NCBI RefSeq assembly: GCF_002505485.1
Contig: NZ_DAVG01000054.1
Span: 1 to 43,206, forward strand
From: Methanosarcina sp. UBA5
GTDB lineage: Archaea > Halobacteriota > Methanosarcinia > Methanosarcinales > Methanosarcinaceae
Length of the DNA: 43,206 bases
Reading direction: 5' to 3'
The notes beneath the pieces were generated by a model, which made no database searches, was not told the DNA's origin, and worked only from the letters and a program-made list of their open reading frames with translations. The position numbers and the translations under genes are program-made. Positions 17,901-25,900 of the stretch are shown piece by piece (within the stretch, counting starts at the first letter, position 1; each line of letters opens with the position of its first letter).

Positions 17901-17941
17901 GTAAAATTGCAATTGTTCATATTTTGGTCATTTTCTGGCAT
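14939..17941 (-). CDS. Large repeat protein of the injection system, probable fibre or target-binding protein
   Basis: About 1000 residues in three zones. The N-terminus (KNKYFYGKLMTVRDFETEQQ, HGTGIVCGF, ALDCCGHEIIVP, and CPMC) is a conserved type I associate with eCIS and phage-tail loci. Next come four units of about 57 residues, each beginning NPHNVTAAQ or a variant and ending IGETHS; N-P-H-x-V-T is a hallmark of tail-fibre repeats. The C-terminal half is four helical repeats of about 110-118 residues, each starting near MYRALKC with the segments FxKFMEENLESL and EIAxxQEEVC. The start is the ATG at 17939-17941 with GAGG upstream; GTG nine bases earlier is possible. It has its own upstream gap and precedes the cargo genes. 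Attachment to targets is inferred. Confidence 0.7.
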   Translation of the reverse strand: MPENDQNMNNCNFTKFEKNKYFYGKLMTVRDFETEQQYFDSKRYLINRLLHGTGIVCGFQDLKVTKKENEPLKINFVDGGMALDCCGHEIIVPSNTLDKEIVDESGNPVSSNSVHSDFYLYLKYKTSYGSYLAVASNSSSCEEKCCPGRVIEDFAVVFSYKAPSSTGIHCRTDFPLEPDKIDEAVKNWLNTLEQDNWSCPMCEEEIGKVFLASIKSKNDGTFFYDKENTKNHISAIFRNEELYQIFKCHSLDSNNPHRVTASQINALVSINNVKNPGGNIELIPNNLISIDVDNMNKRITIGETHSEKMDNPHNVTAAQVKALASIGGVDNAEGAEGKIKLIQDNSISINADNTNKCITIGETHSRRMDNPHNVTAAQVEALKSINSVFNPGGNIELVNKGSIEITPEDTYNRILIGETHSERTDNPHNVNAAQAGALVSVDGVSNPGGNIDLIEGTNIIITPDENNKSIKIGCTLGSEIQPAKTEIKSIGTENLVGTSTKYAREDHVHTLEDNFVDYSKLSAELQEQLSILSMYLRERALKCSVTSFKKVAEDFKNERAFEVSLNFKKAIGKKLYEKESDFINFMDSMQSLIKVCAEEISEQAEEGCLKDFENSLEILKNKIGEGIALKIATQQDEVCFYALELKLTVNNPMYKALNCTAVSFKKVSDLFKSEIASKISFNFEKAIDGRLYEDEDKFLKFMEENLESLKALPEEIKLTASEESLNNYISSVDTLAEAIASKEALEIAGRQQEVCSYAKNLAVSDDPIKNPMYRALKCAVGIYREVSSKLESDIADTISLEFEKAVNNRLYDNENDFIKFMEENIHLLKSLPEEIEGLAIEEELTNYITVVNELADTVKSGKALEIAAKQEELCFFAQKLDPSSAMYRALKCTAVNFVEIADLFENKTAKAISEDFGKAVDKKVYEEEEEFIKFIEENLESFEAFAKEIKELAIKETLDNYILSVEKLSDTLESREAAKIAASQEEVCSSARELKIHLIA
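14950..16345 (-). repeat. Four tandem helical repeats, 110-118 residues each
   Basis: Within the 1003-residue protein. Shared landmarks per unit: (Y/R)ALKC at the start, F-x-KA(I/V) then LY, F-x-KFMEEN-x-x-x-L, NYI-x-S/V-V, and AAxQ-EEVC near the end, each with conserved Cys positions. The opposite strand shows the same periodicity, so the duplication is visible at DNA level. Confidence 0.8.
16500..17190 (-). repeat. Four tail-fibre-type repeats, about 57 residues each
   Basis: Units start NPHRVTASQ, NPHNVTAAQ, NPHNVTAAQ and NPHNVNAAQ and carry GNIELI or GKIKLI and ITIGETHS at equal spacing. The second unit has a small insertion (NAEGAEG). Confidence 0.85.
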
Positions 17942-18115
17942 ATTTTTCACATCCTCTAATTTTTAAAGCAATTTATTCCCTTTAATCGGTGCCTACTAAC
18001 AAAAAATTTTAACAGTGATATTGACCACTTTATTGGGAGAATCGAAAAATCAATAGCTTTGGCTAGATTTGGAAGTTGATTATATTCTCCTAGAATCAAA
18101 AGTAACATATTTACG

Positions 18116-18187
18116 AGGAGATCTCCTAAATAAAATCCATAAAATGTACTAATTGAAAAAAATTGAATAATTAATATTTATATAAAA
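18116..18187 (-). promoter_or_regulatory. Candidate promoter and palindrome upstream of the fibre/cargo block
   Basis: On the minus strand TTTTATATAAATA (18175-18187) is a good archaeal TATA box in the 265-bp gap before the fibre gene. About 50 bp downstream lies the perfect 12-bp palindrome AGGAGATCTCCT (18116-18127), inside the predicted leader RNA. It could be an operator or an RNA hairpin that hides an AGGAG sequence. This suggests the fibre and cargo genes are a separate transcription unit. Confidence 0.45.
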
Positions 18188-18215
18188 TTTTAAGCTGTTT
18201 TACCTAAATAACACT

Positions 18216-20426
18216 TCAAGAAAGCAGAATATCTACTCCTACTCTGGAATGCCTTTCAATCTGTCCGGCCTTCTCTGTATCATAGAGAACAGTGTCCCTA
18301 CCTATCATAGATGTCTTTCCCACAACAAATTTAGGCTCAGTAACCACAGTATTGACTTCGAGATACGTATGCATATCCAAATAAAACCATGGTTCGAGAA
18401 CCTTTAGCTCATAGCTTGTGTGAGCAGGCTTCTGTTCCTCAATTATTCTCCTGACACGACTTTGAGCAGTTGTATCAAGGTCAGGATCTGCCAGCAGCAC
18501 GTAGAAACAAAACCTTTCAGTTCCATAAAGCCTGTCGATTAAAAGTTCTTCCATAACTTCACCTGCTGCAGCTTTATTTTCTGGGCAGTCTTTCACCTTG
18601 AGATCGCTAGGTGGGAAAAATATTCTTTCTTGAAAAGGCAAAGAGATTGTTTTTTCTTTATTACAAGGTTGAGAAATAGTGCCTGTACATTCTTTAAACG
18701 CCTGAAACCTCTCAACTACAAAAGGCTTTTTGCCGGTGAAAAGTTCGATGCTCTCCTCAAGCCCTTCTCTCGTACCTCTTTTTTTATACAACGAAATTGC
18801 ATTCCGGATAAAAATTCTCTTTTTGTCTTCTGGCCAATCCTCATCCATGGACACTGCAAGCCAAGAACCTAGCCAGGATAAAAACTTGGAGGGTGTTCCA
18901 TTGGTATCAAAATAATGGCTTATGTGGTCAATAGTAAAATCAATCTCATAGAATATGCTTTCAAATATAGCAAGAAAACGCTCAAGCAATCCCTTGCTTA
19001 CAGAATCTTCTTGATAAATCCCAGGAAGATACTCAATGTACGAAACTCTTGGAAAAAATATAGTAATTGAGCTTACAACTGGCGAAAGTACTTCATTGCC
19101 TGAGAGAATAAGCTTAAACCAGAGATATCGCCCCTTGGCATCATCTATAAAAAGAGCATCTCTTTTGTTATTGCCCTGAATTGCCGAGGCTTTTGAAACG
19201 CAGTTCTGCCATTTAATAGATTCTGAATCCTTAGGCCCCTCCTCCTTTGTATTTGACACAAAATACTGAAAGTCAACTTGAGTACCTTTCTCGAAGTCCC
19301 CTTCCAGCAATAGCCTATGCCAGTGAGTGTCGGAGACCTGGCTGTCAATAGGCTTTGAGATGTAAATTCCTTCGAAATAACCTTTTTTGTTCTGAAGGTT
19401 TGATTCTTTACAATTCAGAAGTGTCAATTTATCTTTATTGTTAATAACGTAAAGATTTCCTTTAAAATCACTGATTAATTTTCGACTTGATCCTATAGGA
19501 GTCTCATTTGTAAGTTTGTAAGTTGTCAGTGAGTCCCAGGCATCTTCATTATTTGAAAGTTTGCTAATTGGCAATTGGTCACCGGTTTTAGATCCACCTA
19601 TGAAGATCTGATTCCATATGTCAACTGCAATTCCTGAAAATGAAAAATCACTAATTTTTGGTCCAATTATTTCAATAGATTTTTCTTCTTTTGTCAAAAG
19701 AATTTTTAAAACATACCCTTTTATTTTACTTAAAGTACTCTTATTACCCTCGACACTTACAACTGGAATATAAAGACTGCCATCGACACCTATAGCAAGA
19801 CTCTGTGGAAAGTCCTCGTTCTCCAGCTTAAAAGTTAAGTCAATTAGACGAAAAGACGGATAACAAGCATCAACAATATTTAAGTAAAGTAATCTTTTCT
19901 CGCTTCCTTCAAGAATGTAAATATTTCCCCGATTATCACATTCAATAGCATAGATTTGATTTAAAGGGCTTCCATCGGGTCCGGTTGTAAGAATCCAGCG
20001 AATTTGGAGATCTTTTTTTGTAAGGGCAATAAGGCGAACACCCATTTTTATGGTTTGATAATTTGAATCATTAGAAACGTAGTCTGCGATATATATTGTA
20101 TCCCTATCTACTCCAATTGCGGAAATAACATTCAATGTTAATGAAAGGATTCTCTGAAGGTTCCCAATTTTTACTAAGGTTTTTTCATTAGGATGAAATA
20201 TGTACAAGTTCTGTTCAAAGTCTACAAGATAAAGTGTATTGCATCTGTCTAGAGCCACATCAACTACAGTTACATCCTTGAAAATGTCATCTTGATTGTA
20301 AACATAATTGTGGTCTATCCTTAGATCCCCTAATTCCAGACTAAGGTTATCGCCAATATTTTTAAAATCTTCAAAGAGCGTTTGAGTATTAATCCGTTTG
20401 TAATTACTTTCCTGAATAGCTGTCAC
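18216..20426 (-). CDS. Baseplate/tail protein: beta-propeller-like N-terminus fused to phage tail protein I domain
   Basis: 736 residues. The first 350 have repeating units of the type DRCNTLYLVDFEQNLYIF, DNRGNIYILEGSEKRLLYL and DFKGNLYVINNKDKLTLL, which look like NHL or propeller blades. The C-terminal part has the tail-protein-I signature: YIEYLPGIYQED, FLSWLGSWLAV, YKKRGTREGLEESIELFTG, and a final FVVGKTSMIGRDTVLYD. In contractile systems gpI-type proteins bridge the baseplate wedge to fibres; the propeller might bind a ligand or another subunit (inference). It starts at a GTG overlapping the previous gene's end by 23 bp, so translation is coupled. It occupies the Afp13 neighbourhood but is longer than plain gpI. 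Confidence 0.8.
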   Translation of the reverse strand: MTAIQESNYKRINTQTLFEDFKNIGDNLSLELGDLRIDHNYVYNQDDIFKDVTVVDVALDRCNTLYLVDFEQNLYIFHPNEKTLVKIGNLQRILSLTLNVISAIGVDRDTIYIADYVSNDSNYQTIKMGVRLIALTKKDLQIRWILTTGPDGSPLNQIYAIECDNRGNIYILEGSEKRLLYLNIVDACYPSFRLIDLTFKLENEDFPQSLAIGVDGSLYIPVVSVEGNKSTLSKIKGYVLKILLTKEEKSIEIIGPKISDFSFSGIAVDIWNQIFIGGSKTGDQLPISKLSNNEDAWDSLTTYKLTNETPIGSSRKLISDFKGNLYVINNKDKLTLLNCKESNLQNKKGYFEGIYISKPIDSQVSDTHWHRLLLEGDFEKGTQVDFQYFVSNTKEEGPKDSESIKWQNCVSKASAIQGNNKRDALFIDDAKGRYLWFKLILSGNEVLSPVVSSITIFFPRVSYIEYLPGIYQEDSVSKGLLERFLAIFESIFYEIDFTIDHISHYFDTNGTPSKFLSWLGSWLAVSMDEDWPEDKKRIFIRNAISLYKKRGTREGLEESIELFTGKKPFVVERFQAFKECTGTISQPCNKEKTISLPFQERIFFPPSDLKVKDCPENKAAAGEVMEELLIDRLYGTERFCFYVLLADPDLDTTAQSRVRRIIEEQKPAHTSYELKVLEPWFYLDMHTYLEVNTVVTEPKFVVGKTSMIGRDTVLYDTEKAGQIERHSRVGVDILLS

Positions 20427-22947
20427 CTCTCTTAAAGCACTGATTCGCTTCCCTAAAAATCTCTACATTGTGTATGCCTGAATAAATGCTTGCTATCCTG
20501 GACTTCAATATCAGATTTCCATTGGCATCCGAAGATTCATTTTGATCTCCGGAGATTGACAACCTTAAAACGCAATTCACACACTCAATGTTTTCTATTA
20601 TATTATAAAGGTCTGAAAGGTAAACGTCTCTACCAATAGGCCATCCATTTTCATTCATTCCTCCTGTAATTGGGTGAATAAATTGTCCCAGTTTCTCAAT
20701 TACTTTCTTCCGGATGAGGCTATCATCTCGGTATGAATCCACAGGGACAACCGTGGCATTGACAATAACCTTTACATAAATAGGTGAAATTACATGGATA
20801 TCAGTTCCAAGAACACGGTGTTTATCAAGCTGAGCACATACTGCTTTTTTAAAGTCTTCCGAAGGTTCGGGAGGAATTTTCAAAACTTCAAGAGGAGTAT
20901 ATGGAATAATAACTACTGTTACAGACCCTCTGCTCTCTTCAGAGTCTTCAGAATCAGTTTTTGGATCATAATTTGGGATCGCTTTTGCTCTGGCTATTCT
21001 CAGTCCAGGTGTGCTCATGGCTAGTTGTTCAAAATCCTGTAGTGTAACAGCTGTATAGGGAGTCTTTAGATCTCTACAGAAGTCTTCGATTGTCTCTTCA
21101 ATAGTCTGTGCCTCTTTACCTCCTGTTGAGGCAAAGTAATTTGTAATAGAACCACTAAAACCATCTATTTCCCAGCTGCGTTCTGGCATTAAATTTCCTT
21201 CTTCACCTCCTCCTGTCATATATTCCAGTACTCTTATTATAGAACCCTGAGATGGAACAAACCCCATCATTCCATCCCCAAATTTTATTTTCCCTTTTTC
21301 CTTATTCAGGATATAGTGCTTATCTGAACGCTTTGATCCTTCAAAATCATCAACTTCAATCCATTTATCTTTCTCAACTATTAATTTAAATGTCACTTCT
21401 GGAGTTAGAGAAATTTTCTCTAGCTCAAAAAGCTGATCTGGCAAACCTTTACTTATCCACTCTTCATATCCAATTATCGAAAGTTTCTTTATTTTAATAG
21501 TGGAGTCTTTAGGTGGAATTATTCCATTCTTCCCATTCCCAAACTTTATTTTCCTATTTTCTCTGTCCAAGATAAAATGCCTATCAGAAGGTCCTGATCC
21601 ATCAAAAGAATCAACTTCAATCCATTCATCTTTATCAACTTTTAACTTAAATGTCGCTCCTGAATTTGGAGGAATTCCCTTCAGCTCAAAAAGTTGATCT
21701 GGTAAACCTTTACTGATAAATTCTTCACAGTTGGCTATAGAGTATTCCATTATTGTAATATTAGAGTCCCTAGGTGGGATTATGCCTTTTTTTCCATTTC
21801 CAAACTTTATTTCTCCTTTCTGCTTATCCAGGACAAAATGCTTATCAGAAGGACCTGATTGTTCAAAGTTATGAACTTCAACCCATCTTTCTTCTTCGAT
21901 TGATAATTTTAATGTATTATCCACAACTGGAGTTTCCCTTAGCTCAATAACCTGACCTGGCAATCCGTTGCTAATAAGCTCTAAATTGTCATCGTTGACC
22001 ATCAGCCCGTGGACTGCTGAAACAGTATTAAGTCTCAAATTTTCAATTCTTGGAGGATATTCATAGAACGCATCTTCCACCATGCAGCGAAGCCAAAAAT
22101 AGGTTTTTTTTGAATCAGATACATCATATCCCAGATCTGGGATTATCTGGGAAGCTGTCCAGCCGTTAAGATTTTTAAAAACAATTTTTCCACTTTTTCT
22201 GAAACCTTGAGTCTCATCCTCTAGGAGGACAGGATTCCATTCGCCTTTATTCTCCTTCTTGACCCATATTTCCCATTTTAGTCCTATATTCTCAACTTTA
22301 TAATCCAGCTCAATATCATACTTTTTGATTTCTATCAGGTCTTTTTCGTAAAGATAACACATTAAATCTAAGTTATTGGGAACTTTATTCTCAAGGAAAA
22401 TAAAACCAAGGTACATGGCACAGCCCTTCTGGATTTCATTTCCAAAAGGAGCAAAGAAAAGGTCTCCTTTTTCATCTAAATTCGAATAACTTCTGTCAAA
22501 AACACCTAATGTTAGTTCATTAACCACTATTTTTTCAAGTATTTTAAGTGTATTTTCCTTGTCTATTTTGAGCTGTGGTAATATAGTTATATCTTCCTCA
22601 AGCTGAAAATAAATTTTCTTGTCGTTAATTTTTGTCCATACCTTTCTCCCTTTACTAAAGGTCTTCTCTTCATCAGAAGTAAAAGTTAAATCCACTCTTG
22701 ATTGCTTCGAAAGCTGAGGTTTAACTCCAAGAAGTTGAAGGTATTTAAGGCGGTGATTTTCGGTTACAAGGTTTGTACGATATAATGCAATCTCTGAAAG
22801 CCATGCAAAAAGGTCTATAAGGGTTATTCCAAGATCACTCAGGTTATGGTCCGTCCATTCAGAAGAATATCCTGGGATAAGTTTTCTTGCTTCTTCTACC
22901 AACTGGGAAAATCTTTTATCATCAAGATCAGGTATAGGTAGGGACAT
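20404..22947 (-). CDS. Baseplate J-like protein, smaller (Afp12-type)
   Basis: 847 residues; predicted wedge component. It starts MSLPIPDLDDKRFSQLVEEA and LIPGYSSEWTDHNLSDLGIT, typical for the Afp12/Pvc12 group, and ends with a J-type region (FCRDLKTPYTAVTLQDFEQL, TPGLRIARAKAIPNYD, VVIIPYTP, GWPIGRDVYLSDLYNII). Between about 320 and 590 the module W-x-EV-x-F-x-x-S-x-x-SD-(K/R)-H-(F/Y), followed by KFG(N/D)G and G-x-(I/V)PP, occurs three times; relatives normally carry it once. The stop is two bases before the next downstream gene frame logic and it overlaps the gpI-like start. Preceded within 3 bp by the larger J protein. Confidence 0.9.
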   Translation of the reverse strand: MSLPIPDLDDKRFSQLVEEARKLIPGYSSEWTDHNLSDLGITLIDLFAWLSEIALYRTNLVTENHRLKYLQLLGVKPQLSKQSRVDLTFTSDEEKTFSKGRKVWTKINDKKIYFQLEEDITILPQLKIDKENTLKILEKIVVNELTLGVFDRSYSNLDEKGDLFFAPFGNEIQKGCAMYLGFIFLENKVPNNLDLMCYLYEKDLIEIKKYDIELDYKVENIGLKWEIWVKKENKGEWNPVLLEDETQGFRKSGKIVFKNLNGWTASQIIPDLGYDVSDSKKTYFWLRCMVEDAFYEYPPRIENLRLNTVSAVHGLMVNDDNLELISNGLPGQVIELRETPVVDNTLKLSIEEERWVEVHNFEQSGPSDKHFVLDKQKGEIKFGNGKKGIIPPRDSNITIMEYSIANCEEFISKGLPDQLFELKGIPPNSGATFKLKVDKDEWIEVDSFDGSGPSDRHFILDRENRKIKFGNGKNGIIPPKDSTIKIKKLSIIGYEEWISKGLPDQLFELEKISLTPEVTFKLIVEKDKWIEVDDFEGSKRSDKHYILNKEKGKIKFGDGMMGFVPSQGSIIRVLEYMTGGGEEGNLMPERSWEIDGFSGSITNYFASTGGKEAQTIEETIEDFCRDLKTPYTAVTLQDFEQLAMSTPGLRIARAKAIPNYDPKTDSEDSEESRGSVTVVIIPYTPLEVLKIPPEPSEDFKKAVCAQLDKHRVLGTDIHVISPIYVKVIVNATVVPVDSYRDDSLIRKKVIEKLGQFIHPITGGMNENGWPIGRDVYLSDLYNIIENIECVNCVLRLSISGDQNESSDANGNLILKSRIASIYSGIHNVEIFREANQCFKRGDSYSGK
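21207..21990 (-). repeat. Triplicated baseplate-J module, about 88 residues per unit
   Basis: Three tandem copies in the 847-residue J protein share SxGLPxQxxEL, KLxxxxxxWxEVxxFxxS, SD(K/R)HxxLxxExxxIKFG(N/D)G and a closing proline pair. The third copy leads into the usual EYMTGGGEEGN segment. Confidence 0.85.
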
Positions 22948-22949
22948 AT

Positions 22950-25900
22950 TTATCCCTCCTTTTCAGTATTTTTCAATTTTACGGCTATCTCATGTTCTCC
23001 ACTATAAGGAAGGGCATATACAGGAAGCTTAGCCACACTGGATTCATCGGTAAGTTTCATGGATGAGCCTGTAAAGCCTGAATCCTCGTAAAGATTTATG
23101 ATTACTTTATCTACATAATCTACATCTGTTATTTGTTCGAGAATTAAGTAAATATCAGAGATACAAATAGAACATCCAAAACTCCAGCCGTCTTTCTCAT
23201 TACTACCGGTTAAAGGGTGCAAAAATTTGGAGATTTTGTTTCTGGCTTCTTTTTCTATCACAGGTATTGCATCGATAGAAGCAGTTATGAGTTCTGCAGA
23301 AACATCTATTTTGATATAACAAGGAGGTATTACTCGCAATGTCACTACAGCCGGACATCTTTCTTTTAAGTAAGAGGCAACTCTGCGTTTTAATTCACTT
23401 GAAGGGATAGGCTTTGAACTCGAACTTTCTGGAACTATGACAACAGTTACCCACCCTGTAACGAATTTTCCTTCAGAATTGAAATTAGAGAGCGCTTTTA
23501 CTTTTGCTACCTGATCTGAAGCTCTTTTCGTAAGCCATTCGTAATCTTCAAGTGCCATCGCACGGTCTATCGTTTTTAAGATAATGGGTGCCCTTTTTAG
23601 AAGAGCATCTATATCTTCAGTTTCGGTTCCGCCACTCGAGCCGATAGGATTAAAAACTTTATCCACAAAAGCTATTGAACTTTGGAGCTTTGAGATTTTA
23701 GAGGCATCAAAATTTCCGGATTTACCCCCACATATACTGTATGTGGCTTTGATGTTGTCAGAACCTATTGGAGGAACCATCCCACGTGTTCCATTTCCAA
23801 AAGAGACATCTCCGTCTGTTTTGTCAATTGTATAATGCCTGTCTTTACTCTTCGAATCTAAAAAATCATTTACCCGGGTCCACTTAACCCAAAACTCAGT
23901 AATATTGCCTTTATTGTCCTGAATTGTTTTTACTCTATTGGATTCTGCAAGCAATTTTTTCCTGTCCTTCTCTGAAAGAGTAGTAAACTCATTTATCCAT
24001 ATCGTTTCACTTATTACAGGAGCATTAACAAATTTTAAATTTTGATTTACTTCTCCATTTCCTGAGCCTAGTAATTCATCATGAATTGTTTTGGATTGAA
24101 CAGCCCATGCGGAATTAAGGTAAAAACCGCGAACTTTTGGAGGAAATTTTAAATCTGTTCCGGAGAATATATTAGGATTTAAAATCTTAAAATCCTCTTT
24201 ATTTTCCACAGAAACATTTGACTTCTGATTTTTTAATTGAATTTTTAGTAATGAATGTGTTTTTAATTCGTTTAATTCTACAGCTTCCGACTGAGATAAT
24301 TCCAGCCGAGCCCTCGCTCTCTTCAATGTTTCATTCAAATTCTCCAGTTCTGTACAGATTGCAGGCCTGAGCCCTCTAAAATATCTCACATATTCGCTGG
24401 ATGTCAAAAAGTCTTGTATATAATCAAGGAGTTCTTTTGTAAAGTGAGAACTTTTAACTATTTTCCGGATTTTTAATTGAACACTATCGACCTTTAGTGA
24501 AGTCAACACTTGATCCAACATAGCGAATGAGGTCAGAATTTGATTTATAATATCATCGGAAGTAACAGGAAAAGACTCTTCCATTACAACTGCTCTTATC
24601 CAGTATTGATCTCCCAAACAAGATAGTTCGTGAGTTTGCATTTTTCCTGGGATATTAAACTGTACTATTCCTTTTTTTGTGAAACCAGCTGTTTCATCCA
24701 GCACTCCAAATTCTTCCCATACTTCAGGATCTTCTTTAGCCAAATATTGCCATTTTACTTTTGGCATGAATAGTTCAGGGTATTCAATGCTTTCATCAAG
24801 ATTTATGGAAAGATTGATAGGTCCGTTTTTGAGCTCTTTATCAAGTCCGAAATAGATTGCAGGAGGACTATTGAAAAGAGATTCAACCTCCTGTTCTTTT
24901 AGTTTTTCCAGGTACAGGGAAATTAACATTTTATTTATAAAATCTCTGGTATCAGTAAAGAAATCTCCCGTTACAACTGCCCGTATCCAGTATTGATCTC
25001 CCAAACCAAACAATCCGGAAGCCTGTATTTTCCCTGGAATATTAAACTGTACCATTCCTTTCTTTGTAAAACCTGCGGTTTCATCCAGCACTTCAAGTTC
25101 TCCCCATATTTCGGGATTTGTATTAATTAAATACTGCCACTTAACTTTTGGCAGAAACGTTTCTGGATATTCAATGTTTTCATCTACATTTATGAACAGG
25201 CTAAAAGGCCCCTTTTTAAGTTCTTTATCAAATCCAAAATAGATTGCAGGAGAGATATCAGGAAGAGGGTCGAATGGCTTAAAACCCTTATTTTTTACTA
25301 ATTCTTCCAGGCAACTTTTAAAGATAAGATTGTTTTCGGTAAAAATGTATTCTGGCTGCTCCATCTGGACAGTATCGCTATCGTTATCGCCATCGGTATC
25401 ATTATTGTTAACTTTATAATTAATTTTTAAATTAGTTATTTGAGGCGGGAAGAAATGACCAGGAACAACTTTAGCACATGAAACTTTATTACCTTGAGCA
25501 TTTACAATCTCTTCTGAACTTATGATTTCATACTCCTTTCCATAGTTTCCGCCAACCATTCGAACGCGTATCCAGTAGTTTTCTTTTCCATTAATCCTCG
25601 TAAGTTTGAATTCAGGCATCCTGGAAATTGTCAACTCATAAGTTGTAGGTTTAGGTTCGTTTGACTCGTTGGATTCAATCTTTTCGCATAAGTTTTTCTC
25701 CCATTCATCGCCTTTAACAGGAAGAAGGCTCCAGCTCTCTCCATCCCAGAATTCCCATGAAAGTTGAGGCTTATCTACTTCATTTATTGAACTATCTATC
25801 CCGCTTATTGAACTATCTACCCCACTGATTGAACTATCTGGCTTGTTTGTTGAACTTGGTCTTCCAGGTTTCAAGCCAAGTACCAGAGTGATCTCACTCT

